NCBI GenBank assembly: GCA_010093635.1
Contig: MU006787.1
Coordinates: 764,588-828,587 of the forward strand
Origin: Massarina eburnea CBS 473.64
Lineage: Eukaryota; Ascomycota; Dothideomycetes; Pleosporales; Massarinaceae
Direction of reading: 5' to 3'
DNA: 64,000 nt
The position numbers and the translations under genes are program-made. Positions within the stretch are counted from its first letter, which is position 1. Every line of letters starts with the position of its first letter. The notes below the pieces were generated by a model. The model did no database searches. It was not told where the DNA came from and saw nothing but the letters and a program-made list of their open reading frames with translations. Positions 22,572 to 33,310 of this stretch are shown piece by piece.

Positions 22572-23663
22572 CTAACAACTCTCCTCTGGAGCAACAGTTG
22601 GTTTTTCCGGGGCGATGTCAATACTTCTCAAAGTCTTTAAAACCTGATCAGGCCTCGTGGCATTATCTTTCATAGAGTAAATCGTTCCAGCATAATGCAT
22701 CTGAGATATCTCCTTCCACAACATGCTCTTATTCGGGGCTAAAAGAAAGTCAGAATTATCAATGGCATATCACTGCAGGAAAAACTAACCTCTTTCCATG
22801 TTGAAAACATAAGGGTTCTTAGCGAAGCGACCAAGTGCTTCCGAGCGAGCTTGCATTCCTTCCGGCCTACGGTCCCTCATTGCTTCTAGCATGGTAGTAC
22901 CGTGGTCGGTGTAGAACTTCGGGTTGGCGAAGATCGTGTGATAGGTTTGATAACCTCTATTTTTTTTCATGAATTCGCGGGACATTCTTTCTCCATCGGT
23001 ATCGTAGTAAAAGATAATTTGCTCGGGGGACGTATTGCTTGACTTGAGCCATTGGTAGACTTTTTCGGCGTCACTAAGATCTGCAAGAGCACGCTTGGTG
23101 ACTTGCTTGCCATCTCCACCTTTGCCTTTGCTCGGCTTAGGTTTACAGACTGATGGAGAGGACGTTCTAGATGGAGAGGGTATCCCAGATAGTTTGCTTG
23201 TGACAGACGGTTTGCTTGTCCCAGATAGAGAGGGTGTTCCAGATGGAGACAATGTTCTAGACGGAGCGGGTGTTATAGACGGAGCGGGTGTTCTAGATGG
23301 TTTCTCTGTCTGCTGGGGCTTGCCGGTTTTCGCGGGATTTGTAGGATTGGCCGGTTTGGATCCTTTATCCTGCGCTCTTTTGGAAAGTTTGTCGCTCTCT
23401 TCCTCTTCAATTAGCACCGTCTTGGAACGATCAAACTCCGGATCGATTGGAGTGACGTCCTGAATTGGAGATGAAGGCGCAGGAACGGCAGTGATAGCAT
23501 CCCTTTTCTCGTACGCGAATTTTACATTGTCTGTGGCATCGAGGTTCGCATCGGGAGAACTGTATAACGAGGTGGCGACACTGCTAGGAATTGCTCGAGC
23601 GTGCACTCCAAGCTTGCCATTTAAAACAGCCAGACCCGCAAGGGTCAAAAGAGAGAAACGCAT
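22572..23663 (-). CDS. Secreted Kex2-type preproprotein with Ser/Pro-rich repeats (candidate effector)
   Basis: Exons 23663-22790 and 22738-22572 (51-bp phase-1 intron) give 346 aa. I do not recognise the family. A signal peptide (MRFSLLTLAGLAVLNG) is followed by three Lys-Arg sites (YEKR, LSKR, VTKR) suited to Kex2 cleavage. Between the second and third lies a Ser/Pro/Thr-rich tract of PSxTP-type repeats (about residues 120-170), partly repeated at DNA level in 18-base steps. After the last KR remains a ~145-residue domain (ALADLSDAEKVYQWLKSS... to ...APEESC) with a Tyr/Phe-rich core (QIIFYYDTDGERMSREFM) and a single C-terminal Cys. The domain could be an enzyme or an effector; nothing shows which. 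A minisatellite lies about 370-540 bp upstream of its start. Confidence 0.75.
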
Positions 23664-25596
23664 GCTGGAAAAACCTGATGCTTTACAACGATAGAAACCA
23701 GTCCTAATGTCAATTGCAAAGGAATGTGGTAGGATTGAGTGAACGAAAAGAGTGTATGAGTATGTTTAAAAGTAAAAAAAACTGAAAACAAGAACGGACT
23801 TGATAGGGGAAACGAGTGGAATGTCGGTCGGATGAATCAAAAGATAGTACTTTTGGTTTGCACTTTATACATGAGTGTTTATGAGCTTATACGCTACGCC
23901 AAAAGATATACTGAAGGACTATTCGTCCTACAGAGTTTGTCTCGGAGTATAGATTGATGATATAATACGGAGTACCGGAAGCGTTTTCCTTGCGAGTATG
24001 ATTATCGTTATGTATACCGTGTATAGTATATGAAACGGAATACTATTTAACCACGCCGTGTAAGAAGACTACGCCGCACAGGAATACTATTCAACTACAC
24101 CGCGTAGGAAGATTACGCCGTACAGGAATACTGCACCGTCTAGGAATATTGCACCGTCTAGGAATACTGCGCCGTCTAGGAATAATGCGCCGCATAAGAA
24201 CAGTGATACTAATTACCGTTACAACACCAGGATCATCTATATGTTTCACGCTGTCCGCACCACAAATATTACAGCCCGTATTTTGTGCGAGGTCTGTGTG
24301 TGAAGTGTGAAGAGGTAGGGGGAAAGACGGAGGAGGAATTGAAAAGAGAGACTGGGGAAATTATAGATAAAGAGGATGACGAGGATGAACTGATTAGTGA
24401 GACGAGGTGGGCAGAGTATAGAGATGGCGAGGAAAGAGTAGACTGATTGCACGTAGACTTCCTGGCGAAAATTTTTGCGTTATTAGAATGTAGGAACAGT
24501 ATATATTAGACAGCATCGAGAACGAGAATAGTCTGTTCTGCATGAGTGACATATAAATAAGAGAGTTCTAAGTCAGAACCAGATTGCTCAACTTTGATCA
24601 TATATATGTTCACTGCTCTCATCAAGATCAACAGTATCGTATTAATCAGTCCATCCCACTAGGAGGCCGAATCAACGAAAAGGAAGACCCCAAAGCTCTA
24701 TCAATATCATTAGGGGAAGTTGCAATTCTGCTCATTGTCAACGTGTTACCCTTGCAAACAGGTATCACGTCTAACAGTATTGTGATCTCTTACCAAAAGC
24801 TAGAAGGTAACAAAAGACAAGATAAATGACCCTGTACACCTTCGCAACTCGTAACATCTTCTTATACCAAGCCTGCAGCCGCAAATAAAACTAATAACAT
24901 GCATCGTACTAAAGGAATAGAGTAGAGCTGCAACGAATAGTATAGCTTGCTGATGCCGTGAAGAAGCACAACGACGATGGAATATAAAGGATGTTAGATT
25001 CGATTTAAGAGGCTACATAGCGCTAGAGAGGATAGCCGCCGAAAGCTGAGATAGGAAGGTTTGGATGGGAGTCATTTTGAGATAGGGGAAATGTAAGTGT
25101 TAGTTGGGGCGCTATTTTTGTTTTTGCTTTGCTTAGATGTGTAGCGTGGGTTCTATGACGTATGGTTACCAAAATCCATTATCCTGTTCTACTCAGCCTC
25201 ACGTGAGTTGCGCAAGCGTCTGAAATGCGCGTAAAAGTTTTAAGAGAACCAAGAAGTCGACGAATATGTTCCTAATGAGGAATTTTGTGATGTTGGGATT
25301 TCAGAATAGTACATCTTATGCAGGATTAATAATGAGAATAGCCCGTTCTGTAAGAGTGACGTACAAACGAGACATGTTAGCCATTTAATACATCTTAGCT
25401 CTGTTCTACGACACCTAATACTCTCTGCGTAACTTTAACACCATAGTTCACTCGCCACAATCACTCATTCGTGCAAGATATTCATTTGTAGACCTCAAAC
25501 ACTCAACCCACAACTGCAACGATATACCAACTACGCCCTTACACCACCATATTGACAACTCTACCTCATCGAGAAATAACAACCAACAAAACGAGC
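23664..25596. other. 1.9-kb spacer with minisatellite and repeat remnants
   Basis: AT-rich region between two diverging genes. It holds the minisatellite at 24035-24200 and a diverged direct repeat (24521-24564 and 25331-25374). No protein of recognisable family is present. Confidence 0.45.
24035..24200. repeat. Minisatellite, 18-bp and 44-bp units
   Basis: From about 24123 to 24200 four copies of an 18-base unit (AGGAATACTGCACCGTCT and variants) run head to tail. Before them a 44-base compound unit, made of a 26-base and an 18-base version of the same sequence, occurs twice. Variants differ mainly by transitions. It lies in the upstream region of the minus-strand secreted preproprotein gene. 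Confidence 0.85.
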
Positions 25597-25911
25597 ATGA
25601 CCACCTCAACCCCAAAGAAAGACGAGGTCCCACGTGAGTTCTTCGAACGCCTGGAGCGTACATCAAAAGCTTACAACGAGAACCAAGAAGCCGGAGAATA
25701 TTCTACGCCAGACAGGAAAGTACCCCAAGAGAAAGGTTTTCCACATAAGAAGGCGGCTGCCACAGAGTCTCGAACCCCAGAGTTGCTGCAGTGGAAGGAC
25801 AAAGAGCTTGCAGATGATATGGACGCGCTGATGGGTAAAGGAAGCCAAAGAGAGAAGGACAAGGACGAAAAACAAGATGCGGATGGGGATGTGAAAATGC
25901 AGAACCAGTAA
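25597..25911 (+). CDS. Small charged hypothetical protein
   Basis: 104 aa, no intron, starting MTTSTPKKDEVPREFFERL. It is highly charged and predicted disordered, with an N-terminal amphipathic stretch (FFERLERTSKAYNENQE), a central RTPELLQWKDKELADDMDALM helix and a Lys/Asp/Glu tail ending DGDVKMQNQ. I do not recognise the family. The frame extends upstream only to a TTG. Its composition and codon use look genuine, and it sits 216 bp before the next gene on the same strand. Confidence 0.55.
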   Translation: MTTSTPKKDEVPREFFERLERTSKAYNENQEAGEYSTPDRKVPQEKGFPHKKAAATESRTPELLQWKDKELADDMDALMGKGSQREKDKDEKQDADGDVKMQNQ

Positions 25912-26127
25912 GCAGAGACTATGAAAACGAAATGAGCGGTGGAGACATACAAACGCTACTAGCGCATAGGAAAGTGACACAGTCTAGGCTGTGAATTGGG
26001 AGAGAGACTTTGGCGGCAGACAACCGCAGCCGTATTCACATATAGGCGAACATGTCTTACACATAACTTGAATACATACACATTTCCCCCCATTCCATTA
26101 TCTCCTCTATTCTATTAACTGCCAACA

Positions 26128-28048
26128 ATGCTATCGACAACGGATCCCGGTCTGCGGCGCTTGACAGACCGTATCACCACCAGTGCCACAAATCCAGAGA
26201 CTGTTCAAGGACCAGGGAAAAACTACCCCTACAGTATCCATCGTTCCTATCTCTGCGGCCATACCGACGAGTTCATTGAAGGTAAGTTCCACTATTCAAG
26301 ATATCTGCGCCTTATCATATTCACCTTGTACAGTCAATGAAGTACCCTATTCCCAACCCCACCGCATCCAACACTGCATCGTGCCTCCCGAGACAGTGAA
26401 AGCGGCCTTCAAAGACGGTCCATTATACGCCTACAAGCAAACGCTCGAACGGTGTCGGAAATGCGCGCTCGAATTCCGGTCCGAGAGAAGGCGACAAGGC
26501 AAGACTCTAGTGACGCAGAACTCAGCCGAGGGCATGGCGCAATCCGAAGAAAATCGAGAAAAAGACGGCTTCTATCATGTATTACGCCGGTATAGGTTTT
26601 GTGCAGGGGATGTGAAGTATCCGGTGCAGTGGCCCGACGAGGGAAATGAAAACGTGATGATTCAGCGGATGAGGGATATGCATGAGATGAGTCGCGAGAG
26701 AGGTATAATGCCGCATCCGATGGTTCCTTATACCGATCGTATTGGCACGAGGACGGTCGATGGTACACAAGGCCAGGCGTACATTGTGGAAGAGAGAGTG
26801 CATATTGACTTGATGCCGTTGGCATCTCCCCTACCGTTTGTTCCTGGTGGTTCTAGAAGGAAGCCGCAGCCCTATACTATGCACGGTTCGGGAGAAGAAG
26901 GGGATAGATTTGATGAGGGCTTGGCAAGAAGTAACACTGAACCCACGAGGAGGGTTCGGGAGGTATCAGATGATGGACTGGATATGAATCGTCGTTCGGA
27001 TCCCCACCGATTTCGAAATACGCCGTATCGTGGTGGAACGGGAAGCCCTGGGGGGCAATATGGTTTGGACGGAGATAACACAGCGATGCATGGGTTGACA
27101 AGGAGTAATACCATGGCTGTCCCACGGAGCAGAGGCCCTGGCTATGGCGATGTACAAACATACCGTCGTTCAGACCCTCTAGAGCGTGTCACCCACGAAG
27201 ACCTCAATGATCCCTGGAGAGAACGATCCGCTTCACCGGTACCGGCCGACCAGGACCAGCATACTCAACGCCCTTGGGGTCCTATGAGAGAGTCTGGAGG
27301 AACAACAGTCAGCGATACGAACGTAGCCCAGATCGACAGGAGTATGTCTTTGAGATGCTATCCATCTTCAGGTCAACACCAGATCCGTACTCCACCGCCA
27401 GCACCCCGCAATCATCAAGAAATGCTCAGGGAGCGTCTACAGCGTTCGCCGAGGACAGCAAGCCCACTAAGTCCCGGTGGCGACAGTAGAAGGGGATCCG
27501 AGGGGTCGTTACGAGAACGTAGGGCACAACGTGTGTATGGAAATAGATTGAGTGACGATAATGTTTCGCCTCACCATGAACCTCCTGGCGTTGACCCTTA
27601 CGGACGGATGGTGAATGAGCAGAACGACAATAATGTACTGTCAAGGGATGATTCGTATGAGCGTATGGCATCACCTCGTGGATCTGGAGAACTGAGTCGT
27701 GGGCCTCGCAGACAGATGAGCCAGCATGAGTCACCGCGCGCATCTGGGGAGTTGAACCGAAGTGGATACACCCAGATGGTGAACGAACAGAGGTCGCCTC
27801 GTACTTCTGAAGAGCTGAGAGGCAGACCGTATAATCCGTATGGTCAGACAAGCATACAAGCGTCGCCTCGGGGGTCTGGTGAGCTGAATCGCAGTGGGTA
27901 TGGACAGAGGGTGAACGACCAACGAACGCCTCGTGAATCTGGCGAGTTGGGCCAGGGCTCGCCACGTGTATCCGGGGCGGGTAGTCGCCGCCCGTCAGGA
28001 GGTTTTATGGTCAACGAGGATGCTTTGAGACTACTGGAGGGCGGGTAG
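26128..28048 (+). CDS. Hypothetical protein with a Cys-bearing head and long disordered repeat tail
   Basis: Exons 26128-26281 and 26334-28048 (52-bp phase-1 intron) give 622 aa. I do not recognise the family. The first ~230 residues look folded: YSIHRSYLCGHTDEFIEV, RIQHCIVPPETVKAAF, LERCRKCALEFRSERRR and FYHVLRRYRFCAGDV, with paired Cys/His that could bind metal, and TVDGTQGQAYIVEERVHIDL. From about 240 on it is disordered, rich in Arg, Ser, Pro and Gly. It has RSNT phospho-like sites and six copies of an SPRxSGEL motif, some with NRSGYxQMVNEQR spacers, near the C-terminus. No signal peptide or membrane segment is visible. It may be a cytoplasmic or nuclear scaffold; that is a guess. Confidence 0.75.
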
Positions 28049-28878
28049 CCAAACTGAGGGGTTTTCTCGATAACTTTGCCCTAGTACACATAGCTGGAAC
28101 TAATGGGCTTGTAGGTTACTATTTGGGGTTTTGCAAAATATGCAATTATAATGCTCTGAGTGGGGTCTTCCATGCTCATGACGTGAAGAGTGGATGCGGG
28201 TTCAGTGAAGGCGACAGCTAGACAGTGACGAATGGTGGCTTCATATGATAAGAAAATCGATACCAGGCTTTATAGTCTAGCATGGCACGCTCTGGAGTTT
28301 GATATCGAGTCTTTCAAACTGGTATTCTTGAGTAATTAAGCTTTCCATCCGACTCATGGTCGCCTAATGCATGCCGTGCCATCCGACCCGACCACGCCTC
28401 CCCGTGTTCGCACGATTGTCAGCGGAAGTCGCGGGGTCATTCTTTTCTTTCACTGGCACACTAGAGGCAAGTTACATCATAGACACAAAAGCATTCAATA
28501 GGGATTCAGAACGTGTAAGGACGAGGCGGGGTCTTGGCGGGGGGGTTAGCGACTTTGTTCCTGCAGTGATCGCCCGCTTCTTTCGTGTCCGTGTGTTGAC
28601 GGGAGAAAACAGACAGCCCAGATCCGCACTTGCGCCTTCGCAGTGCATGAAGACTAAGACCAACGCGTCTGAGGCTGCGCGCCCTTGTGTCTCGCTTTCG
28701 CTGTGCTAGATGACGGCTCCAGGCTCTTCAAAATACGCCGATATAGCGCGCTAACAGTGCTGCATTCCCTATCACTATACCAACGACGTCCCGGGCAGGC
28801 GCACCCACCACGGCCATGTCCTCTGGTTAGAATGATCAGCGCAGCCAGGCCTTGTCACCCTATTCGGCCCCAGCAGGC
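28049..28878. other. Spacer upstream of the WD40 gene
   Basis: 830 bp containing the 3' end of the previous gene and the promoter and leader of the WD40 gene. Small open frames here have no recognisable content. Confidence 0.4.
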
Positions 28879-31800
28879 ATGTCTCTTACCCCGTCGAACC
28901 CCAGGATGAGTGGCGGCTCCGTCAGGCTCACGCCCTCACCGTCGCCTTACCAGAAAAACACCCCGCTTCGGTCGCCCACCAAGTCTCAGCGCACCGAGGC
29001 CAGTCTCGCGCTCCGACAGGCGATTGGCACCACGACGAACTCTGCCAATGCCTTCGACAGCGTGTCGTCGGCGCGCTCGTTCGCCTTTTGCGCCGGCGCG
29101 GCGGCCGTGATGGCGACCGTCGACGAGGAGCACCATGTCTCCCAGCGCTTCTTCCGCGCCCGCCCCACCGTGATCCCGATCAATGGCTCGGCTTCCGTGT
29201 ACGGAGGCCCGCCAACACCCACGCAGAACGAGAGCAGGAACCGAACAGCTGCCTCGCTGCGCGACACGCCCATCGGCGGCTCACCACTGGCCGCGCCCGC
29301 GAACGACAAAGGCGACTCCACGAACAACAAAGCGTGGCTGACCCGCGATCGGATCAAGGCGGCGACGTGTGTGGCATTCAGCGCGGATGGGAAGTTCCTG
29401 GCTGTCGGCGAGGTCAGGCACTGCCCCCAGTCCCCCCCGCATGCACTGTGCTAACAAGACCAGACGGGATACAAGCCGCGCGTGCTGATCTTCTCGACCT
29501 CCGCCGATGCCCCTTCCGATACACCCCTCACTGCCCTCACCGAACACACATTCGGCGTCAAGTGCATTGCCTTCTCGCCCGACTCCCAATTTCTAGCTAG
29601 TCTTGGCTCTTCCAACGATGGCTATCTGTACGTGTGGAGCATCAATGCGCGGACGGGGGCTGCTGCACTGCATTCCAGCAATAAGTGCACGAGCAACATC
29701 AACCGGATGGCGTGGATGGGGAACAGCATTGTAACAGTCGGCACCCGACATGTCAAAGTCTGGCGAATAGAAGACCCAACAACGCCCCGGTCCTCCAAGA
29801 CTCGTCAAAGCGAGGCTGCATTGCCCTCCATCCATGCACAGAGGGCTTTACCCGGCAGAAACTGCATCCTGGACAACCTGCTGGAAGTGAATTTTACGAG
29901 CGTGGTCGCCGTGGCTCCTTCAAAGGCTATCGTAGCATCTGACAAAGGCCATGTGTGTTTGATCGACGACAGCGATGGAACCCAAAAGTTCACCAAGATT
30001 GCTGAGGCTGAATCGGCAGTGACCTCGCTGGCGGTCGACTCAAAGGGACGTCTCCATCTGGCTAGCAGTCAAGGGGGTCTGAAAACACTCAACATCGAGA
30101 GCACCATCGGGACACTCACACCCCCGCCGTCGCCTCCGCCGATGATGGTCTCGCCAACAGTCATTCTTAGCGCGGACTCGATGAAAATTGAAGCCATGGC
30201 GTCTCTGGCCGACTACCTAGTAACGGTAGACTCGCAGCATTCGATTCGCCTTTCACTTCTCTGTGCTTCCGACGACGATAGTCTCATTGGCGACGTTGTC
30301 CAAAGGCTGCCAGCACACGGAAGCTCTGTACTAGGAGTATCTACCCTCAAGAAGCCAAATGAGATGGACGCATCCTTCTACACATGGGCGGCTGGAGGTT
30401 CTGTCTTATTCTGGAGCCACGATGGAGTCTGCAAAGAGGCCATCCATGTACATCTCGAGCAAATAGAGGGAGCAGATGCCGAACAAAACGAGCTGAAGAC
30501 AGTCCGCTCGTCCAACGATGCCAGTTTCATAGTGGCTGGAGACAAATACGGCATCCTTCGGATCATCGATTGCCAGACACAAGCCAGTGCATTTCAGTTC
30601 AAAGCCCATTCTAATGAGATCACCAGTGTGGCCATCTTCGAGGGCAAAGAGCCGTACATCGCCACATGTGCCCGAGACCGGATGGTACAAGTCTTCCATC
30701 ACAAGGCAGACGGTTGGGACTTGATGCAAACCCTCGACGAACACGTCGGGGCGGTGACTGGCGTGGCTTTCTCGCGGAATGGCGACAGGCTCGTCTCAAT
30801 GAGCGCGGACCGCAGCATTGTCGTTCGCGAACTCGCATCTCTGGAAGGAGAGAATGAACCACAGAGGGCATTCCTCATGCTCCGAACGGTCATGCTAAAG
30901 GCTACACCCATGTCCATTGCTTGGGACATCGAGCAGGATGATGTCCTCCTCGTCTCCACGGTCGATCGACACGTGCACAAGTACGACTTGCGCAATGGCC
31001 AGTGTCTGAGCAGCTTCCGCGCATCAGATACTGACGGCGGTGATGCCGTTGTCCTCTCTTCTCTTGTCCATATACCCCGGGGCTGGGGCACGCCGCTTAT
31101 TGCCGGTGTATCGAGCACAGATAAATCGATTCGGCTATACGACGAAAACGGAACATTAGTGGCCCGTGATTGGGGGCATACTGAAGGCGTGACAGACATT
31201 GCTCTCATAGAGAGCGGCGAACCCGACGACGAGACCACAGAGAAGGCGTTGGTGACGGTTGCGGTGGACGGCACAATCTTTCTATGGGGGCTTCAGCTTC
31301 AGCCTCTAAGCCGAGGAGAAGTGTCAAAGTCCGTGGACCTCCTAGGACCAAGCACGCCCACACATCAATCTCTACTAGCTAACAAGCCGCCTCTGCGACG
31401 GGTCCTATCTCAGTCCGAGATCGCCAAGTTCCCGCGTTCCCCCGACTGCGAGCAATTAACGCCCACAGGCAACCGCTCTCCAAAGCTGCGCAAGAGAGGA
31501 TCGAAAATGTCTTTAGCTTCTTCGGCCCCGAAGCTCGATCCCTCTCCTATGACTAGTACAGCACGAGATCGACTCGCTGGTTCATCCAGCCAGTCAACGC
31601 TACGACGATCAAACCGCAATCGCTCCCCGTCGCCCCCGAGCCCACGGCATCCCCAGCTTACGAAGCGGCGTTCGTCAGTCGATATTCGGATGCGCAGCAA
31701 AGCGCCAGCAAGTGAGTTTGGGAGTCTCGGTGCATTGACCGAGTCTCTCAACCGCACATTGCGCTCGTACCGGAAACGCTTGGCCAGCAGCAACGATGGT

Positions 31801-32365
31801 TTGAGTACGTATCTCTTAGGTACAGTCCATGTTCACTCGTGGCTCTGAGACAACACAATGTTACAGTCCCAGACGACGTGCACTGGCACCCCTCTGGAAG
31901 GGCTTTGCTGACTTTGTACTCTCAACTTTAGGTCCTGAACTTCTGCATGATGTAGAGCGCGAGCTTGCTCTCACGTCACGGGTTGTGGGTGAAAAAATGA
32001 AGTCGAATGGACTTCTCAACGAAACTGTCATGCAGAAGCTGCTCGATCAGTACTCTGAACGCTTACTAGTCACGCTGGACGAGAAAATCGCGGCCAGCGT
32101 TGCTATCCGGCTGCGGGAGAGTAGCGAGAGTGGAATATCGAATGGACTAGCATCTCCAGCGTTCGAAAAGGACGATGAGAAAGGGATGGAAAAGGATGAC
32201 GAGAAAGGGATGGAAAAGGATGACGAGAAAGAGTTGGAAAAGGATGACGAGAAAGAATCGGAAAAGGACGATGAGAAGGAGGGTGAGGAGGATGAGGATG
32301 AGATTGAAGCAGAGCCACAATCGCCGAGTACTGGTAGCAAGGCAGAGTTGACTGAGGAGTCTTGA
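28879..32365 (+). CDS. MABP1/WDR62-like WD40-repeat protein
   Basis: Exons 28879-29412, 29464-31804 and 31932-32365 (introns phase 0 and 1) give 1102 aa. A Ser/Pro-rich N-terminus precedes two WD40 propellers (about residues 165-780). Diagnostic blocks are TCVAFSADGKFLAVGE, PSDTPLTALTEHTFGVKCIA, LHSSNKCTSNINRMAWMG, TVGTRHVKVWRI, ATCARDRMVQVFHHKADGWD and GVAFSRNGDRLVSMSADRSI. They place it with MAPK-binding protein 1/WDR62, scaffold proteins of JNK signalling and spindle poles in animals; the fungal role is not known to me. The tail is basic Ser-rich, then a coiled-coil-like segment (ELLHDVERELALTSRVVGEKM), then five EKDDEKxx repeats. The last intron (31805-31931) is introner-like. Skipping it in one step is required by phase: the smaller apparent exon inside it leads to a stop. 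Confidence 0.85.
31805..31931 (+). other. Introner-like intron in the WD40 gene
   Basis: 127-bp intron with donor GTACGTA, branch-like GCTTTGCTGACT and acceptor TTTAG. Its last 54 bases align without gaps to the last 54 bases of intron 4 of the GH5 cellulase gene (46758-46811) at 42 of 54 positions, and both introns start GTACGTA. Intron homology between unrelated genes is the mark of introner-like elements. Confidence 0.75.
32164..32283 (+). repeat. 24-bp coding tandem repeat (EKDDEKxx)
   Basis: Five 24-base copies lie inside the last exon of the WD40 gene, encoding Glu-Lys-Asp-Asp-Glu-Lys plus two variable residues. The copies differ by a few synonymous changes (GAC/GAT), so the array has begun to age. 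Confidence 0.85.
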
Positions 32366-33140
32366 TTGGGCCAGGAGTGGGGCTAGAGGTCAAGGGAAGG
32401 TGGGAAACTACATGGCGTTTTAGGATACTGCCGGATTTGCGCGGGTTGGCTACCCCTTTAACGAGGTTCATCACGAGAAAGTGGGACAAAGGGGGGTGAA
32501 CTACTGGCGTGATGGTGTGACTCTTCTCTGCATCGGAAAATGCATCGGAAAAAGCAAGCTGAATTCTTTCACTGATAGCACTTTTAATGTAGCCGTACCG
32601 TACTGTCTTCTTCGACGAGCAATAGTAGAGAAAAGTGTGTTTACCAAGATTGGGTTGCGCTGGGTGTGTTTCTGGGCTGTCTGCGCTATCGAAGAGATTG
32701 CTTACCTGACCTATATCCGGACGCGACGCGACGCGGTAGGGCACTCGCGAAAGCACATGACCTGCACGTCCCGTACCTAGTTGGTGTTTAAATGATGCAG
32801 GCACGCAGGATAGGCTTTTGGTCGGCATCGCGCAGCAAGTCGTCGAGTCAGTACACCGCCCCATGTACCATGATTTTGCAGGACTCATCAAGAAGCGTGA
32901 TTCCAGACAGGTGTTGAGTGTGTGTTTGATGCCTGGCTGACGTAATGACATGGTGTCGGATTTGGTGACGCGAACCTGGTAGGTACTCTGGCACGTGTCT
33001 GGTCATGAGAAGGGACCCCGACCCCTCTCAACGCTAATGATGATGTAGGCTCGCTCACGTCCACTCGCGCGAGCCACATCGGCTATGGAAAACCAGCGCC
33101 TCGGGCCATAGAGACAGGTTCCCCAGGTCCGAAGCGTGTA
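32366..33140. other. Spacer left of the Tc1/mariner element
   Basis: No gene is supported. The transposon starts at its right end. Confidence 0.45.
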
Positions 33141-33310
33141 CAAGGGTGGAGCATGAACGGGTTGCCCCCTCCCCCTGTCGCCCTTAGCGTCTTGGCCGAA
33201 AAGACGGCCGATTTCTCAACTCTCTGAGAGTCAATTTTGACGGTTTTTGATGGTTTTGAGTTCGATTTTGAAGTTGATAGTAGGAAGGATAGTCAAATTG
33301 ATCAATAGAC
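33141..33310. repeat. Left terminal inverted repeat of the Tc1/mariner element
   Basis: 170 bp, inverted copy of 34647-34827. Perfect in its outer 102 and inner 45 bases, with a shorter diverged middle than the right arm. Confidence 0.93.

Noticed and set aside
31867..31930. Apparent small exon before the last exon of the WD40 gene
   Set aside because: Reading through it reaches a stop at the downstream acceptor, and joining it to the last exon breaks phase. The segment is part of one introner-like intron.
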